A stretch of DNA of 64,000 nucleotides from Bipolaris cookei (lineage: Eukaryota; Ascomycota; Dothideomycetes; Pleosporales; Pleosporaceae). This document shows positions 1 through 9,400 of the stretch, piece after piece. Positions within the stretch are counted from its first letter, which is position 1. Every line of letters begins with the position of its first letter. The DNA is taken from positions 1 to 64,000 of the forward strand of contig NRSV01000032.1 of the NCBI GenBank assembly GCA_002286855.1. Direction: 5' to 3'. The notes under the pieces were generated by a model. The model saw nothing but the letters and a program-made list of their open reading frames with translations. It was not told the DNA's origin and made no database searches. The translations under genes and the position numbers were made by a program.

Positions 1-113
1 ACAGCACAACGTACCAAATTGTAACTAGGTAGATAGAACGGCCTTTGGCCAAAGTCCTACATAGCCAACGGCTGATACAGGACTATAATGGAATAATAAT
101 AATAATAATAATA
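1..113 (+). mobile_element. 3' end of a LINE-type (non-LTR) retrotransposon with (AAT)n tail
   Basis: The sequence up to about 91 is followed by seven or more AAT/TAA units at 92-113, the kind of simple tail that ends many fungal non-LTR elements. The block GCCAAAGTCCTACATAGCC just upstream recurs, slightly changed, next to an ATT/AAT tract at 47331-47412 on the other strand, and a looser relative precedes the tract at 1365-1384. Three copies of the same tail-proximal sequence argue for element ends, not chance microsatellites. The body lies outside the window. The leucine-rich minus-strand ORF here is only the tail translated. Confidence 0.55.
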
Positions 114-914
114 GCAGTAGTAGAGTAATGCATAACAGTGAACCCACGAGCAAACAGCCAAGCGCCGCTGTAGGTAGGCTCTCTAGGCTGTCTGGCAATG
201 AAAATAGATCCTTTACACGCACTTAGATAGCATCTCTAAGCGGACTTAGCAGGTCCTGAGTCTTATCTAGTATAATCGCCGAGACGGTAAGTTGCGAGCT
301 ACTGCAGGACCGACCGTGCTTAAATTTAACGTAGAACACGACTATGCTGAAAGAGCAATTGAACGGCACATACTCTTTAATCTAGGGCGGAGAAGCTACT
401 GCTGAGCTTACTGCGCTCTGTGTGTCACAAGCGATATGGGGAGACCTTTTGGCTGCAACTTTTCGGATTCTGCTAGCTTTACGCTATATGTCTTGTAGGT
501 CGCGCTGTAAAAGGCCTAGTAGAGGCGACTCGGTGATGTTAAACTGGGCTAGTTTGGCTTGTTTTACTGGTCCAATATGTAGGTCTGGGGAGAGACTTAC
601 GTTTAGGGTGAACAGACTAGCCGTAGTGGCCTATTCTGAGAGCAAGATCTAGAAAGTTGTGGCGGTCAAAGCGACAGCAAGCACCACAGCGACAGCTGTG
701 ACAGCCTAAATTGTCTTACTCGAAGCGTTGAACATGTTTAGACTAGTATCTAGCGGCATAAGGCGACGTTCCATAGGTACATTTAAGCAGTAGGGCAGCG
801 CAGGTCCGTTCTAGGCTTACTACTCGTGTGCTAAAAGCGGGCTTTACAAGATCAAAACAGCACCTTTTATACTATAGGTGCCGGCTGTATTATTAGAAGC
901 GCAATCCTGAGTAG
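114..914. other. non-coding accessory DNA, no gene recognised
   Basis: Short ORFs are present on both strands, but none has a recognisable motif or an extended frame. Between two LINE-type tails this is probably degenerate transposon sequence. That is inferred from context only. Confidence 0.4.
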
Positions 915-1145
915 TTGTGTATGCCTCTAAACCTTGATAAGGTTCTAGAATTACATACTAAATTGCCGCTTAACTACCTAGCGTTTGCTAAGGAGGCTAG
1001 GACGAAGATGCAAGAAGCTACAAAGGACCCCCTATCGCTAGCTTTCTTACTAGATACTGCAGTAGGCGTACAGGCTACTATTGCCTTCATTAAGGAAACT
1101 GGGGCTGCAACACAGGCCTGGTACAAAGGAAACCTCGAGAACTAG
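915..1145 (+). other. short ORF of unknown nature between LINE tails
   Basis: A 76-codon ORF with mixed, protein-like composition (MCMPLNLDKVLELHTK at the N-terminus) and predicted helical character. It has no motif I recognise. Coding-like sequence seems to continue in a second frame to about 1311, so it may be a frameshifted remnant of a retroelement protein just ahead of the tail at 1365-1384. It could also be chance. Confidence 0.2.
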
Positions 1146-1314
1146 GGCAACACCTACACTAGGTGCTCCCGCCCTATACCTACCCCACCTCTCCTCTTAC
1201 CCGCAAGACCCCCTTCTACCCTCCTCTATACTAGGCTACGAGCCTCACCTCGATTTAGATAGCCCCTCGCCCACCTACACCAAATTGATAGCACTACGTA
1301 GTTACCTGTAGGCC

Positions 1315-1384
1315 TAGCCTGCACGTCTTATATAGCCCACCGGCTGACACAGGACGTTAATTAACAATAATAATAATAATAATA
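1315..1384 (+). mobile_element. second LINE-type 3' end with (AAT)n tail
   Basis: The tract at about 1365-1384 is preceded by TATAGCCCACCGGCTGACAC, which parallels CATAGCCAACGGCTGATACA before the first tail. Both tails have the same orientation. Only the 3' terminal region is recognisable. No reverse transcriptase is visible upstream, so this is a short, 5'-truncated or heavily diverged insertion. Confidence 0.45.
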
Positions 1385-1771
1385 CCTAGCGTTTGCTCCC
1401 TGGAGCGCGGACCCTTATATCCATCACCATTAGTTGAAAAATAGTCTAAGTGGAAATGGACTAGTTAAACTTTAAACACCACATGTTTATGTGACGTGAC
1501 TCTATCTGATTGCTGTCGACTTTTAGATGGTATTACGGGCATTCTGAGAATGGGTACAACGACTCGAAGATTAACTTAGAGTAACTCTCCTGCTCAAGGT
1601 GCTAAAGTTGGCTACGTCGAGGAAGAGCCATATGTTTGGTACTTTCGTGAAATCGATCTCTGCGCGCGAACCTGAATCAACACCAAACGGGAATTTTGTA
1701 TAGTGTGCGATTAGCCGTCGCATAAAAACTTCGTCGCTTAAAAACTGATCTAAGGAAGTTCCTTCTAAAGA

Positions 1772-2711
1772 CTATACACCCGCAGCTGTAAGTAATAATC
1801 TCCTCAACCGATAGTGTCCTGCATATGAATGAAACAGCTGGCTTAGTATCAATATAAAACCTAGCGAACTGAGTAAAGCGCTGTGTGCTACACCACGAAA
1901 CTTTCTTTTTATAAATGTCGTAATGAACGTTGATTTCAGAGGAAAACGTGGTGGTGACACAAGCAATGTATTTGCTCTCACCATCCGCAGCACGTCCAGT
2001 GGTGTTAGCCTGACTTCTTTGCAAAGACGGTCGCGCAAAGAAGGCACATACACCCACAAATCAACCGTACGATCTGGAATATCGTCTACCTTGTACCAAG
2101 ATTCCTTGACAGGATTAGGAGACGCTTGCATTGGCGTACTGAAACTCATAAGAAAGTCTCCCTTCGCATCTGTGTCTGAAACAGCGCGAACGCGGCTCAG
2201 TTGATACTTGTCACAGGAAAACCGTACAAGGTTAGAATGCTCTGTAATGCTGAATTCGACTAGTGAGTCGAGCGTCGTCGCTGTCGGCGTGAAAACTGGA
2301 AATGTGCCCAATAAGTAGATTGTGAGCCTTATGTTCCCGCAAGAATTCAAATAACGTTCTGTCGCGTGTAATCGCTGCTCAAGTGCATAAGCGCCGTCTC
2401 CAAGCAATATCAGTTTCATGCCCTCTCATGAAAGTCTTTCGACTGCAGGTACATCCCACACCAAGTCTCGGATCGGGTTCAGATAATTTTTCTTTTTCCT
2501 TCGCAGTCAAAACGCACAACTTCAAGTTGACTAACTTTACTGCGTCGAAGGCGGACACACTGTCCAAAATTCTTCTCCGGATCGGCGAAGAAAAGAGAAG
2601 ATACCCAAGAGACGTAATGCTTGTTGTCTCCATATCGCTACTTGCAATATCTTCTTGTCGGTTATCGTTGGCGAGCTTTTGGTCATACAGAAGCTGTGGT
2701 AATGAAGACAT
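1772..2711 (-). pseudogene. F-box-like protein of a Dothideomycete family, broken
   Basis: The N-terminal part (2711 down to about 2475) has an F-box-like segment, LLFSSPIRRRILDSVSAFDA. The C-terminal part starts around MKLILLGDGAYALEQRL and has 215 codons ending at 1772. The two are in different frames. The second frame read upstream gives NYLNPIRDLVWDVPAVERLS, then a TGA at 2426-2428, then EGMKLILLG. This matches the layout I know for such fungal proteins, so a one-base insertion after an A-rich stretch near 2475 plus one nonsense codon (CGA to TGA fits) explain the break. A short intron could instead remove the bad segment, but I see no suitable splice pair. The family's function is unknown; F-box proteins usually act as substrate adaptors in SCF ubiquitin ligases. 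Confidence 0.55.
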
Positions 2712-3179
2712 CTCGAAAAATGGAAGGCTGTAGTTAACCTGTGAGTGGCGACAGCCTAGAAATTTCTGTTAGCCTTTTTGGATGGGGGATGGAGTGATTA
2801 CATCAAGCCCAGAGCATCCGCTTATATACATAAGCACTATATTGGAATTGCATTACATGTAGACCGGTAGCTCAGGGTCTTATAAGAAATGATTGGGTAG
2901 CTATATGTCAATAATGTGAGGGCAAGAAGGTCAGCCAGCTATCGCGTTCCTAGCGTCATAATAAGGATGTCGTCGAGGCACGTGCGTAGCACTACCAATA
3001 GTACCTGATACCCGTACACATCCTAAGCAAGGGTTAGTTACCTCTTGAAAACACTAGCCCCCGAGGTACATATATAAGCTGTTCAAGGGCACAATGGTCT
3101 GTCATGCGGCCTTTAGATTTGCACAAAATGGAAAGGACAACGCACAAGTAGGTCTTACAGTGAAGTATCTGTTCAGCGC
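2712..3179. other. intergenic, no gene seen
   Basis: No ORF with protein-like features. It probably holds the 5' region of the downstream unknown gene. A possible short first exon lies near 3102-3155, but its phase does not fit the following exon. Confidence 0.4.
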
Positions 3180-3922
3180 TAAACCTTTACAGTACCGATA
3201 TACTCGACTTTAATCCTGCTTCTCCAAACATTCGGGCACTCCAGACCTCATTACGCTCTATATCATCTGAAGATGAAAAATTTCAAGCATGCATGGCTAT
3301 ACGGAACGAGATGTTTTCGCAAAAAAGACAAGTTGACTGGCTGTTTACAAAACTGAACGAGGTTATGATAGAAGAGTGTTACCGTTATAGGAAGAATGAA
3401 CAGCCGCAGCTAGATTCTCTCTCTGATGCGAAGCAATGGGAGCAATTCATCAACACGGCACAATCTAAGATCAGAATGAGTAAGCAGTGTCTCGCTCCGC
3501 TTGTTAAGACAGCCCAATATTGGGGCATGGATAAGGTTCAATACTATGAGTGGGCTTCGATGGGACTCAAGTACTGCGATGTACTTGCAGCTGCTGCTTT
3601 TCAAAATCCTGTCTGGGAAGACGCCCGGATTAAACTCAACCAGTTACTTTTGAGAAGAATTACAGAAGGACGTTTCCTGAGAAAGACAGCAAATCCTTTC
3701 TATCTGGTCGACTTAGAGCATCTTGTTTCTTGGGCAGGCAAAACCGACTTTGAAAATAAAGGCCGCAGAGCATATACGTTGAAGTATGAGACAATTACCG
3801 AATCTGATCTGCCAGTTGACTATATACTTGACCGGTTCGGTGCCATTGCAGCTGCAGCATGTCAATCTGCTCCATCAACATTCACGGTGACGGAACTTGA
3901 AGTCCCATATCATCCGCATTAA
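3180..3922 (+). CDS. unknown protein, probably 5'-incomplete gene model
   Basis: The ATG-initiated ORF runs from 3293 to 3922 (209 aa), but its frame is open and protein-like back to about 3180 (DILDFNPASPNIRALQTSLR). The true start is therefore probably upstream, with a splice acceptor near TTCAG at about 3170-3180. The protein is soluble, mostly helical and rich in Trp/Tyr (DKVQYYEWASMGLKYCDVLA). It has no signal peptide or membrane segment, and I do not recognise the family. It sits between a pseudogene and the AA11 gene in transposon-rich DNA, so it could be lineage-specific. The 209 codons have no stop, unlike the neighbouring pseudogenes, which suggests a functional gene. Confidence 0.5.
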
Positions 3923-4292
3923 ATTGCGGATATATTCACGAGAAGTACAACAACCGTTTTAAACAGCCATCTTTCTCAGCGATGTACTCGTAACTGGAAA
4001 GCACTGCGGCTGCTCTTTGTACAGGGTTGTTGTGTATTAACTATGCTTTCTTTGCTTATATGTACGAATACAGGCGATTGGTTTTATTCTGTGTACATTA
4101 GTCTGATTGAAAAGATAACGGAAAGTCTTTAAGTAACATAAGTTAGGAGGCGCGGGAGAGAATCAAATAATGCGTGTATGAACCATGTTAGCCAGTCTAT
4201 TCCTACATTAGTTAACTTGTACTATTCAAATATCATCTCTGCGATAAACAGGACTGGGGTAACATCTTCGCAAGTCTGCTGGGACTCTAACT
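3923..4292. other. intergenic between convergent genes
   Basis: AT-rich 3' flanking DNA of two convergent genes. No ORF or repeat recognised. Confidence 0.4.
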
Positions 4293-5327
4293 CTAACACT
4301 CGATGCTCTGAATAGGGTACTCTTTGTCTCCCTCAACGACACCGCACACATCGCCCCAGCCAATCTCAAAGTCATCACTCTTTGGGTTCTTCAGCTTAGC
4401 GTTAGGTGCACATCTTGCATCTACTGAATAGTAGCTAGTTTCCATTCTCGGTGCGTTATTCCAATCGCAAACATCAGAAGCTGGGTTCTCTGGCCTTTGA
4501 CGGAGCTCTTGAGGCGATGCTAAGACGTCGGATTTATGGGCATGGTAGTAATGCCTATCATGCTTCCTGCTATGATGATGTTTGATGTATCTCCACTTAC
4601 TTCTAGCCAGCCTTGGACCGTACGAACTGCTGCGGTCTGTCGAGTCTTTATCGCAGCCGTTCGATCTGTCTTGTTCACTTTTCCTTCGTGATTTGCTAGT
4701 AGAATCTGGCAGTGCAGTATGATGTGTAGCGGAAACAGTTTTGGAGCTTGTACAAATGGGCGTGGTAGTACTACCAAAGCTCGAGCTAATCTGAACTGCT
4801 GCACAGCTCATGAAAAATTCATGCTCCCGGTTCAACCAGATCCAAGCAAAGACTGCTATACCTGTCGGCATATTCAAAGGGACTTTGAACTTAAAGACTT
4901 GTGGCGCGTCTTTGTCCCTGTGCGGACAGTTCCCATGGTATGAAGCTGCGACTTTCCATGTCTGACCTTTGTCCACAGAGAATCCAACTTGGCAGCTTCC
5001 TCCGTAGTGAGTTGATCCTGGAACACCGATACTATACATGTGGTCGGATAATTGAAAGTAAGCCTCTTGGCCAGATTCCCATGTGACTTGCGGTCTGCCT
5101 TCCTCTGTATCTAGAAGGTCGAGATGACCACGACAATCGCCAGGGGAAGTCAGTGTTGGCTTGCCCTGAGAGTCGCAGCATCCAATTGGAAAGTTGTATT
5201 CCTTATCCACCTGTGTTGTGAAAGAGTTGGCTTCTTTACTACCACCGAGAGGGGGCGGATACCATAACGACATGTGGGCTCTAGCTGTAGCCGCTAAGGA
5301 TACTAGGAGGATTTGCACTACATACAT
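4293..5327 (-). CDS. AA11-type lytic polysaccharide monooxygenase (secreted)
   Basis: A copper enzyme that oxidatively cleaves chitin-type polysaccharides outside the cell. I chose the ATG at 5327 because it gives a clean signal peptide (MYVVQILLVSLAATARA) followed directly by His, the N-terminal copper ligand of the His brace; the frame stays open to 5438. The protein has 344 aa. Mature His1 and a second His in GSTHYGGSCQ (about mature residue 90) are present, as is the family block FAWIWLNREHEFFMSCAAV. At the axial position, where AA11 proteins usually have Tyr (MYMNCA), this one has Phe (FFMSCA). A Ser/Lys/His-rich linker follows, containing HHHSRKHDRHYYHAHK. A conserved C-terminal module begins at CDWNNAPRMETSYYS and ends EYPIQSIEC. 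No intron is needed. The family call rests on remembered motifs. Confidence 0.8.
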   Translation of the reverse strand: MYVVQILLVSLAATARAHMSLWYPPPLGGSKEANSFTTQVDKEYNFPIGCCDSQGKPTLTSPGDCRGHLDLLDTEEGRPQVTWESGQEAYFQLSDHMYSIGVPGSTHYGGSCQVGFSVDKGQTWKVAASYHGNCPHRDKDAPQVFKFKVPLNMPTGIAVFAWIWLNREHEFFMSCAAVQISSSFGSTTTPICTSSKTVSATHHTALPDSTSKSRRKSEQDRSNGCDKDSTDRSSSYGPRLARSKWRYIKHHHSRKHDRHYYHAHKSDVLASPQELRQRPENPASDVCDWNNAPRMETSYYSVDARCAPNAKLKNPKSDDFEIGWGDVCGVVEGDKEYPIQSIEC

Positions 5328-5438
5328 CGTACAGTAAGTTTGTAATGTACAACACATAAAGCCTGTGAAGATATCGTGATCAAGAAGGAGAGTTCTAGCA
5401 GGTCTATTTATACAGATATACGCTAGCAATAATCTCAC

Positions 5439-5656
5439 TCAGATCGTTCAGTGATTGTAATAAGAAAATATATTACATATATACGAACTTAATTACATAT
5501 CATCTGTGACTTGTTGCTCACGGTATGGGGTTTGCCCTTTGTCGAACAGGAATATTTTAAATAGTACGCCATGATGTCACGATGAGTATGACTGTGATGC
5601 TAGTAGATCCTATAAATGGTTAAGGATACTTCTGTACATCAAATTAGGATGAGCCT
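5439..5656. other. short intergenic, promoter side of the AA11 gene
   Basis: AT-rich sequence with ATATATTACATATATA-like tracts just upstream of the AA11 gene. Nothing else seen. Confidence 0.3.
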
Positions 5657-6262
5657 CTATGACAATGGTAGTGGCCTGTTTATATAGCCACTAGCAAAGG
5701 TAGGTAAATGTACACCTGCTACATACAAGGGGAAAAATCGTAGGGGCAAAAAGCTATAATTCCTTGGTTGCATCATGTGGTGAGGTGCAAAAGGCAAGGT
5801 CGTGTTAAAAGGTAAAACTGCCCTATTACGCATGAGCCTTTGGCAGTTTTCCTGCCCACCACAAGGGTTATGGCTACATTTAGATGCAGCGGGGAAAGCG
5901 ACGGTGCAGTTGTAGTAAATCATCAGATATTCGCCATTCGATGTTCTCTTCATTAAACAGACTCCTACTCCTGGCATCTTTGAGTAGTATCCTACGGCGC
6001 TTTACGTAAATATTCATTCTTCGATATACAGATAGTGATGCTTACTGTATGCAGTCTTCGCCTGGTTCTCTATCGATAGATTACACCATGCCCGTCGTAT
6101 TCCTCTATGTAACGTCGTGCTCACATCTGTCCACCCTGGGTTTCCAGCATTTTTTCGCACACTATCTTTCAGCGTTTTCCAGTTTTCTAAGAACGGGGCA
6201 TGCTCAATCGATCCAGATAACACGAGCAGATACTTTCCATAATGGGCTGTAGTAGTCTTCAT
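5657..6262 (-). pseudogene. unknown fungal family protein with two in-frame stops
   Basis: Two ORFs, 6262-6014 and 5977-5657, lie in the same frame and are separated by only two nonsense codons: TGA at 6014-6016 and TAA at 6002-6004. Read through, they give about 200 residues. The N-terminal block (HYGKYLLVLSGSIEHAPFLE, then SVRKNAGNPGWTDV) flows into MPGVGVCLMKRTSNGEYLMI and a Cys-containing tail (CSHNPCGGQENCQR). TAA from CAA and TGA from CGA are both C-to-T changes. The gap is too short for an intron. The block looks like a conserved fungal family, but I cannot name a function. Confidence 0.5.
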
Positions 6263-6453
6263 TGTAAACTTTGTTGTTTTGAGATCGAATTCTGCAGTAA
6301 ACTCAGAAGAATAGCAGATCTGAAGGATTAAATACCATGGACGATCTTCTTGGTGTCTGTCGTGCTGGCTTTTTAGCTTACGACTAAGTGAATATTACGG
6401 AAGAGCTTGGATGAGGAGAGATATTACTTGTTATTAAGTGATAGCTAACGGGC

Positions 6454-6539
6454 CGTTGCGGAATCGAGCAGCTGCTCTAACCAAGTTACTTTAAAAAAAC
6501 TAACGTCCGTCCCTGTGGGTCGAACATCCCTCCGCAACG
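6454..6539 (-). repeat. tRNA-like segment bounded by 8-bp inverted repeat
   Basis: CGTTGCGG at 6454-6461 pairs with CCGCAACG at 6532-6539. On the minus strand the segment contains GTTCGACCC, which resembles an RNA polymerase III box B, and TTGGTTAGAGCAGCTGCTCG, which resembles a tRNA D-arm. The order is wrong for a normal tRNA (T-arm-like before D-arm-like) and no anticodon arm is evident. It may be a rearranged tRNA fragment, a SINE remnant or chance. Confidence 0.3.
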
Positions 6540-6590
6540 AACTACCAACATTGTTGAAGCACCTCACGCCTAAGCCGCAGAGACTCTTAG

Positions 6591-6610
6591 ATATAAATAC
6601 GTATTTATAT
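6591..6610. repeat. perfect 20-bp palindrome
   Basis: ATATAAATAC followed by GTATTTATAT is a perfect self-complementary sequence centred at 6600/6601. It is AT-rich and has no evident gene nearby. It could form a cruciform or be chance in AT-rich DNA. Confidence 0.5.
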
Positions 6611-7200
6611 ACTCTTTAGATCTATCTCTCTCTACTACAGACCTCAAATAGTAAAATTACAGTAGCCTAACGGACGTAAATGAATCTTTCGTGTTGAGCG
6701 TTAAAGCTGCATCGATAAAACACCCCTGCTCATTCACACCTAGCACTGCCGCTCTATTTCTCGGCATATTCTTGTAATAAGTGATTAGCTGGAGGGTAAA
6801 TGCCTGCTCGTAGAACACGTGCAGCCTCTGTTTACATGCCGTCCGATTTTCTCCGGCTCAATGCGACTCTCGTTCGCTCTAGGCTCTAGGGCTTAGCGTG
6901 CTGACATAGCAGGTTTCGAACAGTTAGCGGCCTGCATTATACACCTACGCTATACCAAAACGGCTCGAGCTGTGGCGCAAAGCTCAAAGGCTTCGTCCAG
7001 CCAACCCTTACGTGCATGGTCACCTGCTGCCCATCCTTAGAAATTAGTTGGAGATAGACATCACATCATTAACATCGTATATATACTAGTTAATGCAATG
7101 ATAGACCTACATTTATACAGGTATAGAAATACAAAGGCTGCAAATATCCTTCTATTATTCACAATTACTACTCGGGCCCAACGGCTGCTGTAGCAGAATT

Positions 7201-7914
7201 TCAATGAAATTGCCCGTGCTCAGAGTCGTGGTCGAGGTCGCGGTCTACCTCACTTCTGATCATCCTGTCGACGAGGCCGACAGTGACGAGGCATAGATCG
7301 ATGGTGGTCTGCCGTGCCGCTTCTTCGTATGTGATTGTCCCGGCTGCTAGCATATTGCTAAGGTTAAAGTCTTCTATGATTGCTATCAAGTCTTCTGCCT
7401 GTGGGTCGATGTGTCTAACGTTCTGACCTCCACACAAAGGGTGATGCAGATTGAAATCGCCTAACAGGATCTGCTCATTGCTGCTGTGCTTCTCGAGGAC
7501 TGCGCGGACGTCTATAAGCGTAGAGCCTATAGGACCTCCGCCTCCTACTGCGTTGTAGATGTTGTGGATCGCCACACTCTGCTGCTCTTGTTGGTCTCTG
7601 CTAGGCTCAATGACGAGAGAACAGACGTCTCTCGAGTGTTCCTTGAAGCGCCATCTATTGTGGTCAATTCTCTTGTTGACGAAGAAACAGACCCTCGCTG
7701 GGCCTTCTTCATCTGCTGCCGCCGGATAGCAGAGGTGGAAAGCGTCCTTTGCTGGGTGGTGAGTGGTCGCCATGTACGGGTTCCTCCATGGCTCCTGGAT
7801 GGCCAGAATGTCGTACTCGTGTATCCGGGGGTCTCGCAGCAGCGTCGCCATTACTATATCTCTCGACTTGCGTACGTTGTACTGTAGTATGCTTAGTGTG
7901 TTGTACTGATTCAT
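7201..7914 (-). pseudogene. LINE ORF2 N-terminus: APE-like endonuclease domain, truncated
   Basis: 237 codons beginning MNQYNTLSILQYNVRKSRD. The typical apurinic-endonuclease-like motifs of non-LTR elements follow: LQYNV near the start, DILAIQEPWRN (metal-binding Glu), LLGDFNLHHPLCGG (Asp/Asn) and, at the end, DHDSEHGQFH where SDHxP is expected. This domain nicks target DNA. The frame stops at 7201, just where the linker to the reverse transcriptase should begin. The ATG overlaps the ORF1 stop in the sequence ATGA, which suggests termination-reinitiation for ORF2 translation in the parent element. Confidence 0.75.
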
Positions 7915-9255
7915 GCTTCTGTCTCGCAGTCGATCTCCATGTGCTGGGTGTTGCTTTGGGTCAGCCGCACGTTGGCGCTGATCGCCTCTAATGCTCTGCG
8001 GCTCGGCATAATCGTTCTCTGTGGTCGCTGACTGCTCATCCCTGCCGGAAACGCGTTCTCCTGGCCTGTCGTATCGATTGCAGTTCCTGTGTTGGTCCGC
8101 TTCTGTCCTCGTTGGGCCTGCGACCGGCTCCTTGTGGGCTGCGTAGGCTGTGTCGGCGCTGTGTTTTGGCTAGACCTGCTTCTAAGGATAGTAGTAGGCA
8201 TTTCGGGCTGTACGTTTCTTCCCCTCGTCTCCGGTACGAAGTGATACTGCGGCCGCGTGTCGTAGGCCATCTTCGCTTTGGCCATCTCGTCCTTCCTAGT
8301 AGGGCATTGTCGGCTCCACACTTCGTGCTCGCCGCGGCACAGTGTGCACTTCCTGGCTATGGTCCGGTCTAACTTGGCTGGACAGTCTCGGGTGTCGTGC
8401 TCCTGCGCACAGAAGCCACATGCTGTTACTGCCTTGCACTAGGTTCCTATGTGGCCGTATTTTTGGCACTTGAAGCACTGCTTCACGCGGCACTGTCGCT
8501 CGTATCGCTCGCACTAGAACACCTCGCCCTGCCAGACAAGGCCCTCGTCGATGATCTTATTGGCGTCTTCTGGTCGAGTAAACTCAATCGTGATAGTCGA
8601 CGCGGTCTTGGCGGTAGCGTCTCTAGTTAGCCATCCTATGTGGCGGATCTCAGCCTGTGGGATGAACGGTCTGTTGTCCTGCAAGATCTGGCTTCTGTTG
8701 TCTTCGAACCTGTCCATGTTCATTGTGCTGGTGTGTATGCCGTGGGCGAGCACGCCGTACGTCGGGATCTGTATGCTGGCGCCGTGGCCGATGCGCGCGG
8801 CCCAGTCGTCTGCGAACTGCCGCAGTGCTTCGACCTCGGTGCTGGTGGCTGCCTTGACGCTGAGGTCGCCGCTCTTGAGCTGGTTAGAGGAAACGATCTT
8901 CACGCCTACAATGTTCTCATTGCCGCTCTGCTCAATTGCACGCTCGACGTGGGCTTTAAGATTACGTGGGTTCATTGCCCGCAGGGCCTGCACAGTGAGC
9001 GGATCTCTGATATTCACGATGACCTCACGTTGAGTTTGCACGATAGGTGCTCTACGACTCTGTGTATTGTATGTACCTGCTAGTGGAAGGCCTCTTGCTG
9101 CCGCCGCAGCGTACGATGTTGGCCCATTCGTCTGCTGCTGCTGTTGTGGTGCTTTGTTCTTGATCTCTCTTGCCATTTCCAGAGTAGCATCTCCGGCGAG
9201 GTCTGCTGGCACGGTCTGGCTGCCGTTGCGCTCGATAGCCTCCAGGACGTCGTGA
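7911..9255 (-). pseudogene. LINE ORF1 (gag-like, CCHC zinc knuckles) with in-frame stops
   Basis: One frame runs from about 9255 to 7911 and is interrupted by TAG at 8514-8516 and TAG at 8439-8441. The first half holds EREVIVNIRDPLTVQALRAM-like gag sequence with a Gln run (APQQQQQTNGPTSYAAAAAR). After the first stop come three Cys/His clusters: CFKCQKYGHIGT then the second stop then C; CGFCAQEHDTRDC; and CTLCRGEHEVWSRQC. The tail is Arg/Thr/Gln-rich. TAG from CAG (CpA to TpA) fits repeat-induced point mutation for at least the second stop, which falls inside a CCHC knuckle. Gag-like ORF1 proteins bind the element RNA. Confidence 0.7.
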
Positions 9256-9400
9256 AGAAAGGTGCCGAGAGAAGTAGCATGCTCGCGTAGCGGGGTAGGC
9301 TATGTCACCCTTCACGGCCACGGCGTCGCCATAACGCTTCAGTGGCAGTGGGAGCTGCTTCTGAAGTGCTGACGGGTCGTAGAGCGTGTCAGGCTAACTT

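Larger units (their letters stand above)
6263..7144. other. intergenic with short inverted repeats
   Basis: No gene. It holds an 86-bp segment bounded by the inverted repeat CGTTGCGG / CCGCAACG (6454-6461 and 6532-6539) with tRNA-like box motifs, and a perfect 20-bp palindrome at 6591-6610. See the separate entries. Confidence 0.4.
7145..9400 (-). mobile_element. LINE (Tad1-like) 5' fragment: ORF1 plus endonuclease, no reverse transcriptase
   Basis: Read on the minus strand, a gag-like ORF1 is followed by the start of ORF2 with an APE-type endonuclease. Sequence past the endonuclease (below about 7200) shows no reverse transcriptase, so the 3' part of the element is gone. LINEs normally lose the 5' end during target-primed insertion, so loss of the 3' half suggests a later deletion or rearrangement. 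The upstream limit near 9400 is where coding-like sequence (LYDPSALQKQLPLPLKRYGD in another frame) ends. ORF1 has in-frame stops, so the copy is dead. Confidence 0.75.

Noticed and set aside
25..222. Leucine-rich minus-strand ORF, like a membrane peptide
   Set aside because: The leucine run is the (AAT)n LINE tail translated; no independent support.
6454..6539. Functional tRNA gene
   Set aside because: The arm order is wrong and there is no anticodon arm, so it is listed only as a tRNA-like repeat.
8551..9083. Long + strand ORFs over the LINE fragment
   Set aside because: The minus strand carries recognisable gag sequence; these are shadows.
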